From positions 5,208,001 through 5,272,000 of the forward strand of contig NZ_BLLB01000002.1 of NCBI RefSeq assembly GCF_010723735.1: 64,000 bases of DNA. Direction: 5' to 3'. Below the pieces are notes generated by a model. The model was given only the letters and a program-made list of their open reading frames with translations. It did not search any database and was not told where the DNA came from. This document shows positions 17,549 to 26,845 of the stretch, in pieces (within the stretch, counting starts at the first letter, position 1; every line of letters starts with the position of its first letter). Made by a program: the position numbers and the translations under genes. The DNA is from Mycolicibacterium hippocampi. GTDB taxonomy: Bacteria; Actinomycetota; Actinomycetes; Mycobacteriales; Mycobacteriaceae.

Positions 17549-18688
17549 GTGTCAGGACAGCGCGCACAGTCGGCGATACCGGCCGACCACCGCTCTGCGC
17601 ATCCCAGTTTCGCGGGTGTCCCGTGGTGGGGTGCGGTCCTGATCGCTGTCGCCGCGTCGGCGGTCGGTTTCGCCGTCGACGCCGCCTCCGGCGGAGGCGA
17701 GCTCACCAGGGTCTTCGCCGCGCTCTACGCCATCGGTTGTCTGGCCGCCGTGCTGGCGGTGCGGCAGGCGGCGGTGTTCACGGCGGTGATCCAACCGCCG
17801 CTGATCCTGTTCGTCCTGGTGCCCAGCGCGTACTACCTGATGCACAGCGCCGACATCGACGGCGTCAAGGACGTCCTGATCAACTGCGGTTATCCGCTGA
17901 TCGAACGCTTCCCACTGATGTTCTTCACCGCTGCGGCGGTGTTGCTCGTCGGCGCCGCCCGCTGGCACTTCGGCGCATCGTCCGGGCGGGACGCAGCCTC
18001 CGAGGAGACACCCCGCACCGGAGGTGGACTGTTTGCGAAGGTGTCCTCACTGCTGGGAGGCGGACAAAGCGCCGACGCAGCCGAGCCGGACAATCGACGC
18101 CGCCACTCCGGTGACCGACGGACCCGCGGCGCGGCCAACCCCGCCGCCAAAGCGGCGGCCCGCAGCGCACGCCCCGCCAAGCGCGCCGCGAGCCCATCGC
18201 GGTCACGGCATGCCCGTCCGCCGGACACCGAGATCATCGAGCCGGTCGTGGACGCCGACCGGCCCCGCAGACGCCGGCCGCGACCTACCGAGCCGCCACC
18301 GGATCCCTCCGCAGAGCCGCGGCGGCGCACCCGAACCTCGTCGGGCAGGGACCGCCGGGGTTCGGTGCCTCCTGATGAGCGCCGCGCGACCTACGACCGT
18401 GCCGACCGCCGCGAGCGTGAGCGTCCGCAGCGGTCCCAGCGACCGCAACGTCCCAGCCGGCACGAAGATTGGTCCGGCTACGCCGAACGGGATCCTTGGT
18501 CCGGCTCCGCCGAACGGGACCCTTACGAGCCCTTCGACCCGCGCCGTCCGTCCGCAAGCAGCTCGCACCACCCGATCTCGCGGGTGCGGTACCGAGGCGC
18601 CGACGATTCCGACGGACGCGCCGAGTACCGCAGCCCCCGGCGCGCACCGCGCGACTACGAACCCGACCGCTGGGAATACGACATCTAG
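17549..18688 (+). CDS. membrane protein with long Arg/Pro-rich tail (DUF6542, Rv1111c-like)
   Basis: 379-aa protein. The first 145 residues contain about four hydrophobic helices (PWWGAVLIAVAAS, VFAALYAIGCLAAVLAV, LILFVLVPSAYYLM, LMFFTAAAVLLVGA), as in the DUF6542 family. The remaining roughly 230 residues form a low-complexity Arg/Pro/Ser/Asp-rich cytoplasmic tail that ends in tyrosine-containing repeats. It diverges from ychF as Rv1111c does. Its stop overlaps that of the convergent PBP gene by 4 bases. The function is unknown. Confidence 0.82.
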   Translation: MSGQRAQSAIPADHRSAHPSFAGVPWWGAVLIAVAASAVGFAVDAASGGGELTRVFAALYAIGCLAAVLAVRQAAVFTAVIQPPLILFVLVPSAYYLMHSADIDGVKDVLINCGYPLIERFPLMFFTAAAVLLVGAARWHFGASSGRDAASEETPRTGGGLFAKVSSLLGGGQSADAAEPDNRRRHSGDRRTRGAANPAAKAAARSARPAKRAASPSRSRHARPPDTEIIEPVVDADRPRRRRPRPTEPPPDPSAEPRRRTRTSSGRDRRGSVPPDERRATYDRADRRERERPQRSQRPQRPSRHEDWSGYAERDPWSGSAERDPYEPFDPRRPSASSSHHPISRVRYRGADDSDGRAEYRSPRRAPRDYEPDRWEYDI

Positions 18689-20478
18689 GGCGTCGCGCGC
18701 AGGAAGCGACCGGCCGCGTCCACCGCCGGCGCCGAACTGCCTGCGTCACTGACGAACACCGCCAGCGCCAGGTCTCCGTCGATCCCGACGAACCAGCCGT
18801 GCGCACGCTGCTCGGCGGTGTCGACAGCGAGGTACTCGGCGGTGCCGGTCTTGCCCAGCAGCCCCGGGATGTCCTGCAGCTGGGTGGCGGTGCCGCCGGT
18901 GACCGTCTCCCGCATCATGGCCTGCACCTGCTCGTCCACAGCGGACGGCAACGGTTCGGGTGTGCGGTCGGCCACGGCCGGTTCACCCTCGACGATCGCC
19001 GGTGCCGGCGGCGACCCGTGCGCCAGCGCCGCGGCGACCAACGCCATGCCGAACGGCGACGCGGTGACCCTGCCCTGCCCGATGCCCGCTTCGACCCGCA
19101 ACGCCGGGGTGTCGGCGACCGGCACCGAGCCCGTCACGGTGGTCATGCCGGGCGCGACGTAGTCGATGCCCAGTCCGAGCTGCGCGGCGGCCTCGGTCAG
19201 GGCATCCGGCGGCAGGTTCACCGCGAGCCGGCCCATGGTGGTGTTGCACGACCGCGCGAACGCGGTGTGCAGCGGCACCTCGCCGAGGTCGAAGTTGTCG
19301 TCGTTGGGGATCTGCCTGCCCTCGATGTTCTCGGTGCCCGGGCAGGCGACCACGCTGTCGGGGCTGACCTGCCCGGCCTGCAGCGCCGCCGACACCGTCA
19401 CCGTCTTGAACGTCGAACCCGGCGGGTACAGGCCGGTCAGCGCGATCGGTCCCTGGGCGTCGGCGGGCGCGTTCTGCGCCACCGCCAGCAGATTGCCCGT
19501 CGACGGCTGGATCGCGACGATCGCCGCCGGGGTGGGCAACGGGGCCAGAGCGTCCTCAGCGGCGCGTTGCCGGCCGATGTCCAGCGTGGCGGCGATGTCG
19601 CCCACGGGTGCGGCGTCGCGCCCTCCCACCCGCTCGGGGCCGGCCGCGGTCTGCGCGGTGACCGCCCAACCGGCCGCCGCGTCGGTGCGCTGTTGCCATA
19701 GCTCCGAGAGCCCCGAGAGCGTGGGTGAGGCCAGCGCGCGGTCGGTGGTCAGCAGCCTGGTCTGCGGCCGCAGCGTCACGTTCGGTAGTGCGGACAGCTG
19801 CGCCTCGATCGGGGCCAGGTCGTCCTCGCGCAAGGTGATGACCGTGACCGGCTTGCCCGCGGCCGCCTCGAGATCAGCAGCCAACGATTGCGGGGTGATT
19901 GCCGGTGCGATCGGATTAAACAGTGCCGCAATGGCATTCAGGTCAGCGCCCGGCGCGGCGTCGACCAGGGTGACGACGTGCTGGGTGAGCAGTTCAGCGC
20001 CGGTGCGGTCCAGCACCCGGGCGGCGGGTTGCGGGATCAACGTGCTGTAGGACAGCGGTCCCTCGTCGAGCCCGGGAGCGACGGTCGCCGCGTTCCACTG
20101 GATCGTCCAGTTGTCGCCGTCGGCCGTCGCGTCGCCGCCGGTCGAGTAGCTCCATTCGGTGCGTCCTTCCGGCCCGAACTTCCAGGTGGCATCGAGGGTG
20201 AACGACGCCGCACCGTCCTCCTCCCCGATCTCACCGACCGCGACGTCGACGTCGGTGCCCAGGCTCGTGAAGAGGGCGCCGAGGGTGTCGGTGGCGGCGG
20301 ACTCGTCGGTGGTCAGTGCCGCGGCCGCGGCGGCATCACCGCGGCTCAACGCGTCGGCGAAGGACCGCACGGTGGAGTTCAGGCGGTCTTCGGAGGTGCT
20401 GCAGCCGGTAAGCACCAGCAGGATCGCGAGAAACAGCGCGATCGGCAGACGCGCGAAGGGCCGGGACCGTGGTGTCAC
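18685..20478 (-). CDS. class B penicillin-binding lipoprotein (PBP-lipo-like transpeptidase)
   Basis: 597-aa exported D,D-transpeptidase. It has a signal peptide with lipobox LTGC near residue 30, an NTF2-like MecA_N domain (about 35-160), a dimerisation domain, and a transpeptidase domain. All three active-site motifs are present: SxxK (STFK in YPPGSTFKT), SxN (SCN), and KTG (LGKTGTAEY). I chose the GTG at 20478; the open frame continues upstream into the ispH region. It matches the mycobacterial PBP-lipo type (Rv2864c family) but sits next to ispH, where M. tuberculosis has no such gene. Confidence 0.9.
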   Translation of the reverse strand: MTPRSRPFARLPIALFLAILLVLTGCSTSEDRLNSTVRSFADALSRGDAAAAAALTTDESAATDTLGALFTSLGTDVDVAVGEIGEEDGAASFTLDATWKFGPEGRTEWSYSTGGDATADGDNWTIQWNAATVAPGLDEGPLSYSTLIPQPAARVLDRTGAELLTQHVVTLVDAAPGADLNAIAALFNPIAPAITPQSLAADLEAAAGKPVTVITLREDDLAPIEAQLSALPNVTLRPQTRLLTTDRALASPTLSGLSELWQQRTDAAAGWAVTAQTAAGPERVGGRDAAPVGDIAATLDIGRQRAAEDALAPLPTPAAIVAIQPSTGNLLAVAQNAPADAQGPIALTGLYPPGSTFKTVTVSAALQAGQVSPDSVVACPGTENIEGRQIPNDDNFDLGEVPLHTAFARSCNTTMGRLAVNLPPDALTEAAAQLGLGIDYVAPGMTTVTGSVPVADTPALRVEAGIGQGRVTASPFGMALVAAALAHGSPPAPAIVEGEPAVADRTPEPLPSAVDEQVQAMMRETVTGGTATQLQDIPGLLGKTGTAEYLAVDTAEQRAHGWFVGIDGDLALAVFVSDAGSSAPAVDAAGRFLRATP

Positions 20479-20501
20479 GTCCGCCGAAAGTACCCGCTCG
20501 C

Positions 20502-21500
20502 TCAGCGCGCGGGGCGGATCTCCCGGGGCAGCGCGAACACCAGGGTCTCGTTGGCCGTGGTGACAGGCTGAACGGTGCCGAAGCCGTGCTCGGCGAGCCT
20601 GTCCAGCACACCCCGCACCAGAACTTCGGGCACCGAAGCACCGGAGGTGACGCCGACGGTGGTGACACCGTCGAGCCACTCGGGGTTGATGTCCTCGGCG
20701 TAGTCGACCAGATGCGCGGCGTCGGAACCGGCGCCCAGCGCCACCTCGACGAGCCGCACCGAGTTGGAGGAGTTGCGTGAGCCGACGACGATCACCAACT
20801 CGCACTCCGGCGCCATCGCCTTGACCGCGACCTGGCGGTTCTGGGTGGCGTAGCAGATGTCATCGCTCGGCGGATCCTGCAGCGTCGGGAACTTCTCCCG
20901 CAGCCGCCGCACCGTCTCCATCGTCTCGTCGACGCTCAGCGTGGTCTGGGACAGCCAGATGACCTTGTCCGGGTCACGTACGACGACCTTGTCCACCGCG
21001 TCCGGGTTGTCGACGACCTGCACATGGTCGGGGGCCTCACCGGCGGTGCCGACGACCTCCTCGTGGCCTTCGTGGCCGACGAGCAGGATGTCGTAGTCGT
21101 CACGGGCGAACCGCTTGGCCTCGTTGTGCACCTTGGTCACCAGCGGGCACGTCGCGTCGATGGTCTGCAGGTTGCGTTCGGCGGCCTCGACGTGCACGGT
21201 CGGCGCGACGCCGTGGGCGGAGAACACCACGATGGCGCCTTCGGGCACCTCGTCGGTCTGCTCGACGAAGACCGCCCCGGCCTTGGCCAGCGTGTCCACG
21301 ACGTAGCGGTTGTGCACGATCTCGTGGCGCACGTACACCGGGGCGCCGTGCTTCTCCAGGGCGCGTTCCACGGTCTCGACCGCCCGGTCGACTCCGGCGC
21401 AGTACCCGCGGGGTTCGGCCAGCAACACCCGCTTGCCGGAAACCTCGCCGACTACTGAGCGCGCCGCGCCCGGAATCCCCATATTGATAGTGGTCGGCAT
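20502..21500 (-). CDS. ispH: 4-hydroxy-3-methylbut-2-enyl diphosphate reductase
   Basis: IspH/LytB (332 aa), a [4Fe-4S] enzyme catalysing the last step of the MEP isoprenoid pathway to IPP and DMAPP. The three cluster cysteines are visible in RGYCAGVDRAV, DATCPLV and CYATQNRQ. The catalytic region includes the SAHG and HE motifs. It begins at ATG 21500 with about 20 non-family residues. It is followed by the PBP gene after 23 bases, on the same strand, so co-transcription is likely. Confidence 0.96.
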   Translation of the reverse strand: MPTTINMGIPGAARSVVGEVSGKRVLLAEPRGYCAGVDRAVETVERALEKHGAPVYVRHEIVHNRYVVDTLAKAGAVFVEQTDEVPEGAIVVFSAHGVAPTVHVEAAERNLQTIDATCPLVTKVHNEAKRFARDDYDILLVGHEGHEEVVGTAGEAPDHVQVVDNPDAVDKVVVRDPDKVIWLSQTTLSVDETMETVRRLREKFPTLQDPPSDDICYATQNRQVAVKAMAPECELVIVVGSRNSSNSVRLVEVALGAGSDAAHLVDYAEDINPEWLDGVTTVGVTSGASVPEVLVRGVLDRLAEHGFGTVQPVTTANETLVFALPREIRPAR

Positions 21501-21554
21501 GACTCCAAGGGTACTTACCCGCCGCCCTGACTGCCCAGCCGTAGGCTAAGGGCC

Positions 21555-22151
21555 ATGGCAACTGCACCGTATGGGGTCCGTCTGCTGGTCGGTGCGGCGG
21601 TGACCGCCCTCGAGGAAACCCGCAGGCTCCCCCAGACCATCTTGATGTATCCGATGACCGTGGCGAGCCAGGTCGCCCAGCTGGTGATGAAGATGCAGCA
21701 GGATGTCGCCGACCTGGTCAACAAGGGTGACGAGACGTTGGACAACCTGTTCCCGCCGAAGGACGAGCAGCCGGAGTGGGCGACGTTCGACGAGGACCCG
21801 GCAGGCGGCGACACCGGTGCCGCGTCCGATGACGCCGACGTGCTGGATCTGCCCGTCCGCGACGGCGAGCGGCTGACCGAGGGACGGTTCGCGCTGTTCA
21901 GCGGCGAGCCGGAGACACCCAAGGCCACCCCTGCCCGGCAGACCGCCCCCGGCGCGGCTTCCGGCACCGTGCCCGAGGTCGTCGCCGAACTCGACTACGA
22001 GTCGCTGACCCTGGCCCAGCTGCGGGCCCGGCTGACGACACTGCGGGTGCCCGATCTCGAGGCGCTGCTCGCCTACGAGGAGTCGACGAAGGCCCGCGCC
22101 CCGTTCCAGACACTGCTGGCCAACAGGATCACCCGCGCGTCGGCCAAGTGA
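21555..22151 (+). CDS. Rv1109c-like protein (putative lipid-droplet-associated)
   Basis: 198-aa protein. The N-terminus (about 1-75) is amphipathic and helical (YPMTVASQVAQLVMKMQQDV), the middle is acidic and disordered, and the C-terminal 45 residues form a helical DYESLTLAQLRARL motif. Homologues lie just before xseA throughout mycobacteria, and some annotations call them lipid-droplet-associated; I recall this but cannot verify it. Its stop overlaps the xseA GTG by 4 bases, so it heads a coupled three-gene unit with xseA and xseB. Confidence 0.72.
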   Translation: MATAPYGVRLLVGAAVTALEETRRLPQTILMYPMTVASQVAQLVMKMQQDVADLVNKGDETLDNLFPPKDEQPEWATFDEDPAGGDTGAASDDADVLDLPVRDGERLTEGRFALFSGEPETPKATPARQTAPGAASGTVPEVVAELDYESLTLAQLRARLTTLRVPDLEALLAYEESTKARAPFQTLLANRITRASAK

Positions 22152-23398
22152 GCACCGCGCCGGGGCAGTCGGCCGACAACCCTTTCCCGGTTCGCGGTGT
22201 CGCGATCCGGGTGGCCGGGTGGATCGACAAGCTCGGTGCCGTCTGGGTGGAGGGCCAGATCGCCCAGCTGACCCTGCGGCCCAACTCCAACACCGCCTTC
22301 ATCACGCTGCGGGACCCCGCGGCCGACATGTCGCTGTCGCTGACCTGCCCGCGTGACCTGGTCACCAATGCCCCGGTGAAGATGACCGACGGCACCCAGG
22401 TGGTGGTGTTCGGCAAGCCCAATTTCTACACCGGCCGGGGCACCTTCTCGCTGCGCGTCAGCGAGATCAGGGCGGTCGGCATCGGCGAGTTGCTGGCCCG
22501 CATCGAGCGGTTGCGCCGGCTGCTCGACGCAGAAGGGTTGTTCGATCCCCGTCTCAAACGACCGGTCCCGTTCCTGCCCGGCACCATCGGCCTGATCACC
22601 GGCCGGGCGTCGGCGGCCGAGCACGACATCGTCGCGGTGGCCACCGGTCGCTGGCCGGCGGTGCGCTTCGAGGTGCGCAACACCGTCGTGCAGGGACCGA
22701 ACGCGGTGCCGCAGATCGTCGAAGCACTGCGGGCCCTCGATGCGGACCCACACGTCGACGTCATCGTGCTGGCTCGGGGCGGGGGCAGCGTCGAGGATCT
22801 GTTGCCGTTCTCCGACGAGACCCTGTGCCGTGAGATCGCCCGGTGCACCACAGCCGTGGTCAGCGCGATCGGCCACGAGCCCGACAACCCGCTGTGCGAT
22901 CTGGTCGCCGACCTGCGCGCGGCCACCCCGACCGACGCCGCGAAGCGGCTCGTGCCCGACACCGCAGCCGAGCAGGCGTTGGTGGCCGACATGCGACGGC
23001 GCAGCGCACGAGCGCTGCGCAACTGGGTGAATCGCGAACAGCACACCCTGTCGCAGTTGCGCAGCCGGCCGGTGCTGGCCCGCCCGCTCGAGGCGGTCAA
23101 CGCGCGGGCCGAGGAGGTGGATCGGGCGCGCACGGCGGCCCGCCGCGACATCACCCGCCTGCTGACTGCCGAATCGGATCGGGTCGGGCACCTCGCGGCG
23201 CGGTTGTCGACGCTGGGACCGGCGGCCACGCTGGCCCGCGGCTATGCGGTGGTGCAGACACTGCCGGCCTCCGGAGCGCCGCAGGTGCTGCACTCGGTCG
23301 CGGACGCGCCGGCAGGCACCCGGCTGCGGATACGCGTCGCCGACGGGTCGGTGACGGCGACAAGCGAGGGCCAACACGACGATCATGGGGACGGTTGA
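22148..23398 (+). CDS. xseA: exodeoxyribonuclease VII large subunit
   Basis: 416-aa catalytic subunit of exonuclease VII, which degrades single-stranded DNA to short oligonucleotides. It has an N-terminal OB-fold (about 10-110), a catalytic core with ITGRASAAEHDI and the RGGGSVEDLLPF and SAIGHEPD motifs, and a long helical region that binds XseB. The GTG start overlaps the preceding stop, and the stop overlaps the xseB start (TGATG). Confidence 0.96.
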   Translation: MSTAPGQSADNPFPVRGVAIRVAGWIDKLGAVWVEGQIAQLTLRPNSNTAFITLRDPAADMSLSLTCPRDLVTNAPVKMTDGTQVVVFGKPNFYTGRGTFSLRVSEIRAVGIGELLARIERLRRLLDAEGLFDPRLKRPVPFLPGTIGLITGRASAAEHDIVAVATGRWPAVRFEVRNTVVQGPNAVPQIVEALRALDADPHVDVIVLARGGGSVEDLLPFSDETLCREIARCTTAVVSAIGHEPDNPLCDLVADLRAATPTDAAKRLVPDTAAEQALVADMRRRSARALRNWVNREQHTLSQLRSRPVLARPLEAVNARAEEVDRARTAARRDITRLLTAESDRVGHLAARLSTLGPAATLARGYAVVQTLPASGAPQVLHSVADAPAGTRLRIRVADGSVTATSEGQHDDHGDG

Positions 23399-23610
23399 TG
23401 AAGCCTATTAGTGAACTCGGGTACGAAGAGGCACGGGACGAACTGATCGAGGTCGTGCAGCGTCTGGAGCACGGTGGTCTAGACCTTGATACGTCGCTGA
23501 AGCTCTGGGAAAGAGGCGAGCAACTCGCCAAATGCTGCGACGAACATTTAGCTGGTGCACGCAAGCGGGTGGAAGATGCGCTGGCCGCCGGCGACGACGG
23601 CGATGGTTGA
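23398..23610 (+). CDS. xseB: exodeoxyribonuclease VII small subunit
   Basis: 70-aa helical subunit that coats the XseA arms. The family signature is plain: GYEEARDELIEVVQRLE and LDTSLKLWERGEQL. The ATG at 23398 overlaps the xseA stop (TGATG). The local sequence is less GC-rich than the surroundings at wobble positions, but the length and motif are normal. Confidence 0.95.
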   Translation: MKPISELGYEEARDELIEVVQRLEHGGLDLDTSLKLWERGEQLAKCCDEHLAGARKRVEDALAAGDDGDG

Positions 23611-23645
23611 GTTCGCAAGCATCACGACGATCAGCTTTTCCAAAA

Positions 23646-23667
23646 TGGAACACGTTTCAGTTATTCT
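23646..23667 (+). promoter_or_regulatory. KstR operator and leaderless promoter of 3beta-HSD
   Basis: Bases 23646-23659 read TGGAACACGTTTCA, an exact fit to the KstR consensus TNNAACNNGTTNNA. Two bases later comes TATTCT (23662-23667), a good TANNNT -10 element, and the ATG follows only 6 bases after it. This predicts a leaderless mRNA for the 3beta-HSD gene, repressed by KstR bound across the -35 region. KstR is the TetR-type cholesterol repressor of mycobacteria. Confidence 0.8.
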
Positions 23668-23673
23668 CCCCCC

Positions 23674-24786
23674 ATGGGTGATGCAACGCTGACCGTCGAA
23701 CTCGGCCGGGTCCTTGTCACCGGCGGCTCCGGGTTCGTGGGCGCCAACCTGGTGACCGAACTTCTCGAGCGCGGCCACGAGGTGCGGTCCTTCGACCGGG
23801 TCGCGTCGCCGCTGCCCGCCCACCCGAAGCTCGAGGTGTTCGAAGGTGACATCACCGACGTCGACGACGTCGCGGCCGTCGTCGACGGTGTCGACACGAT
23901 CATCCACACCGCCGCGATCATCGACCTGATGGGGGGCGGGTCGGTCACCGAGGAGTACCGCCGACGCAGCTTCGCCGTCAACGTCACCGGCACCGAAAAC
24001 CTGGTGCGTGCGGCCCGGAAGGCCGGCGTCAAGCGGTTCGTCTACACCGCCTCCAACAGCGTCGTGATGGGCGGTCAGCGCATCTCCGGCGGAGACGAGA
24101 CCCTGCCCTACACCGAGCGTTTCAACGATCTCTACACCGAGACCAAGGTCGCCGCCGAGAAGTTCGTCCTCGCCGCCAACGGAGTCGAGGACATGTTGAC
24201 GTGCTCGATCCGTCCCAGCGGCATCTGGGGCCGCGGCGACCAGACGATGTTCCGCAAGGTGTTCGAGAGCGTGCTGGCCGGCCACGTCAAGGTGCTGGTC
24301 GGCAGCAAGGACGTCAAGCTCGACAACTCCTATGTGCACAACCTGGTGCACGGTTTCATCCTTGCCGCGCAACACCTGGTGCCCGGCGGGACCGCCCCCG
24401 GCCAGGCGTACTTCATCAACGACGGCGAGCCGATCAACATGTTCGAGTTCTCCCGTCCGGTGATCGAGGCGTGCGGCCAGCCGTGGCCGAAGATCCGGGT
24501 GCCGGGACGACTGGTGTGGTTCGTGATGAGGATCTGGCAATCTCTGCACTTCCGCTTCGGGCTGCCCAAGCCACTGCTGGAACCTCTTGCGGTGGAACGG
24601 ATCTACCTCGACAACTACTTCTCGATCGCCAAGGCGCAGCGCGATCTCGGCTACCAGCCGCTGTACACGACCGAGCAGGCGCTGGAGCACTGCCTGCCCT
24701 ACTACGTCGAACTGTTCGACCGGATGAAGGCCGACGCGGACACGCCTGTCGTGAACGCGGCCGCGCCCATACCGCCGAAGGGCTGA
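23674..24786 (+). CDS. hsd: 3beta-hydroxysteroid dehydrogenase / isomerase (Rv1106c-like)
   Basis: 370-aa extended SDR of the 3beta-HSD family. It oxidises the 3beta-hydroxyl of cholesterol-type sterols to the 3-ketone, the first ring step of sterol catabolism. The Rossmann motif VTGGSGFVGANLV is near residue 15, the catalytic YTETK supplies Tyr and Lys near 150, and the C-terminal hydrophobic segment (VWFVMRIWQSLHF) suggests membrane association. An exact KstR box directly before the gene supports sterol-responsive control. It is syntenic with Rv1106c, next to xseB. Confidence 0.92.
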   Translation: MGDATLTVELGRVLVTGGSGFVGANLVTELLERGHEVRSFDRVASPLPAHPKLEVFEGDITDVDDVAAVVDGVDTIIHTAAIIDLMGGGSVTEEYRRRSFAVNVTGTENLVRAARKAGVKRFVYTASNSVVMGGQRISGGDETLPYTERFNDLYTETKVAAEKFVLAANGVEDMLTCSIRPSGIWGRGDQTMFRKVFESVLAGHVKVLVGSKDVKLDNSYVHNLVHGFILAAQHLVPGGTAPGQAYFINDGEPINMFEFSRPVIEACGQPWPKIRVPGRLVWFVMRIWQSLHFRFGLPKPLLEPLAVERIYLDNYFSIAKAQRDLGYQPLYTTEQALEHCLPYYVELFDRMKADADTPVVNAAAPIPPKG

Positions 24787-24825
24787 CCCTCGGCCTGCAG
24801 CGGTGACGAATGATCCCCGTCGTGC

Positions 24826-26403
24826 TCAGTTGCCGGTGGGCAGCGCGATGTTGAACCCTTCTTCCGCAAGCTGTTCTCTCAAGTACTTGAACCTCTGGTA
24901 CTGCGTGACGGTGATCGGGCCCGAATATCCTTCGCTCTGAAGTTTCCGCGGCGGATACTTCAGATAGGTCTGCATCAGCTCCTTGACCGCCTCGTTGAAG
25001 GTCACCAGCGTCCAGGTGTGTTCGGTGTAGTTGTTCATGAAGATGTCGTAGCGTTCCTGCGGATCCTGCCAGAGGTCGAAGATCTGAGGGACGGTCGCGA
25101 CGTAGGCCTGCGCTCCTTTCCAGCCGAGATTGGTGTCGACCGCGAGACCTCCGGTGCTCGCACCGTCATCTCCGCGCAGATTGAAGACAGCTTTGTAGTG
25201 GCCGACCCGCACTGCCCCGGGCGTCAACTCGTTCTCACTGAAGAAGTACCAGGCCTTGCGCTCGGTCTTGCCGGTACCGAACAGAACCGGTGACATGTCG
25301 TAGCTGTCGAAGTAGATGGGTTCGCCCTCACGGTCCTTCTCCGGTAGTTGCACACCGGCCAGCGCGGCAAAGGTCGCCATGAAGTCGAGGCCACCGACGA
25401 CGTCGGAGTTACGCGATCCGGCCTTGATTCCCGGGCCCCAGGCGATCGCAGGAACGCGATTGCCGCCCTCGCGGACGGTGCCCTTGGTACCGCGATACGG
25501 GGTATAGCCCGCATCTGGATATACGTCCTGCCAGGCGCCGTTGTCGGTCGTCCAGAACACGTAGGTGTTCTCGGCAAGCCCCAGCGAACGGATCTTGTCC
25601 ATGATGCGGCCGATCCGGGCGTCGTTCTCCACGATGGAATCCGCGAACTTCGACTTCGACAGCGATTTTCCCTTGTAATCCGGGTGCGGCATGTTCGGTT
25701 GGTGCACCTTCATGAAGTTCACGTTCATGAAGAACGGGGTTTCGGACTTCGCGTTGGCGTCGAGGAATTCCAGCGCGTCCTGCTCGACATACTCGTCGAA
25801 GTAGGGAATGCCCACGACTCCTTTCTCAGGGGTGTTGACGTACTGGCCGTTGACCTTGAAGTCCTCTTTCGCCTTCTCGCCAGCTTTGCCCGACAGCGCC
25901 CCCTGCGTCACACGCTCGAACATGGTGCGAAGCTCCTCGTCCATATCCGGGAACCATTCGGGGTCGGCGTAGGTGTATGCGTTGAGGTGGTAGAGCCCGC
26001 AGTGCCGCATTTCGTCGAAACCATGCGCGGTGGGTAACGCGTAGTCGGACTCTCCGAGGTGCCACTTGCCGGTGAAGAACGTCTTGTAATCAGCGGTCTT
26101 GAGCACTGACGCGAGAGTCCACTCGGCCGCGGGCAGTCCACCGCCCTGGCCCTGAAAAGCCACGGTTGTCATGCCGCTGCGGTTCGGAATGCGTCCGGTG
26201 ATCATCGCCGCGCGCCCGGCGGTGCAACTGGGTTGCGCGTAGAACGACATGAACTGCATGCCTTCTTCGGCCATCCGGTCGATGTTGGGGGTGGGCATCC
26301 CGCGGTTCTCACCGCCTCCGTACACACCCGCGTCGCCGTAACCGAAGTCGTCGGAGGCGATGAGAACGATGTTCGGTGTGGTGGTAGGTGACTTATTTGC
26401 CAT
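24826..26403 (-). CDS. arylsulfatase-family sulfatase
   Basis: 525-aa type I sulfatase. Metal-binding aspartates are in IASDDFGYGD (D18, D19), the formylglycine cysteine is C60 in PSCTAGR, and the supporting GKWHLG and TTDNGAW motifs are present. I chose the ATG at 26403, because GGAG lies 6 bases upstream; an ATG two codons earlier has no spacing for a ribosome site. There is no signal peptide, so it is probably cytoplasmic. It lies divergent from a second sulfatase, and a formylglycine-generating enzyme is encoded nearby. The natural sulfate ester is unknown. Confidence 0.92.
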   Translation of the reverse strand: MANKSPTTTPNIVLIASDDFGYGDAGVYGGGENRGMPTPNIDRMAEEGMQFMSFYAQPSCTAGRAAMITGRIPNRSGMTTVAFQGQGGGLPAAEWTLASVLKTADYKTFFTGKWHLGESDYALPTAHGFDEMRHCGLYHLNAYTYADPEWFPDMDEELRTMFERVTQGALSGKAGEKAKEDFKVNGQYVNTPEKGVVGIPYFDEYVEQDALEFLDANAKSETPFFMNVNFMKVHQPNMPHPDYKGKSLSKSKFADSIVENDARIGRIMDKIRSLGLAENTYVFWTTDNGAWQDVYPDAGYTPYRGTKGTVREGGNRVPAIAWGPGIKAGSRNSDVVGGLDFMATFAALAGVQLPEKDREGEPIYFDSYDMSPVLFGTGKTERKAWYFFSENELTPGAVRVGHYKAVFNLRGDDGASTGGLAVDTNLGWKGAQAYVATVPQIFDLWQDPQERYDIFMNNYTEHTWTLVTFNEAVKELMQTYLKYPPRKLQSEGYSGPITVTQYQRFKYLREQLAEEGFNIALPTGN

Positions 26404-26845
26404 CTGCATCTCCGGGTGATGTGCAGTCAGTCCGCTGGCTGCAGATTGTCCTCATCGTTCGACGAGGCTGTTGACCAAAAGAACTCGCAGGGAACCACCG
26501 CAGCACAACCCGCTGTCGTTCGCGAAAGAAGCGCCCGGACTGGTTCACCGCGTCCAGCCTGCCACGAATCCGAACTCGGCACCTCGGGATGGCGGAATCG
26601 ACCGTCATCCCATTTCTGATCTTGAATTGGGTTGGTGCAGAACGTTATTCTCATCAAAGGCCCAGCTCGAGAAGCCTGTCGAGAAGCTGTCCTGGAACCT
26701 ACGGCCCAGGCCGAGCCGTCCACGAAAGACGATTCGTGACGAGATGTGAACATCCGGTGAGAACCCCGGCGAACCACACCCGACCCAACGGACGGACGCT
26801 TAGGGTTCTCACTGAACCCATCGACCAAGCGGAGAGGCTGAACAC
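26404..26845. other. 442-bp intergenic region between divergent sulfatases
   Basis: No credible gene is seen. The stretch is visibly richer in A/T than the flanking genes. It contains a direct repeat TCGAGAAGC at 26667-26675 and 26679-26687 (12-base period, so not a full helical turn apart), an AGAA...TTCT imperfect palindrome near 26640, and the GGAGAGG ribosome site for the rightward sulfatase just before 26846. It must hold two outward promoters. No KstR-type box was found in it. Confidence 0.6.
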
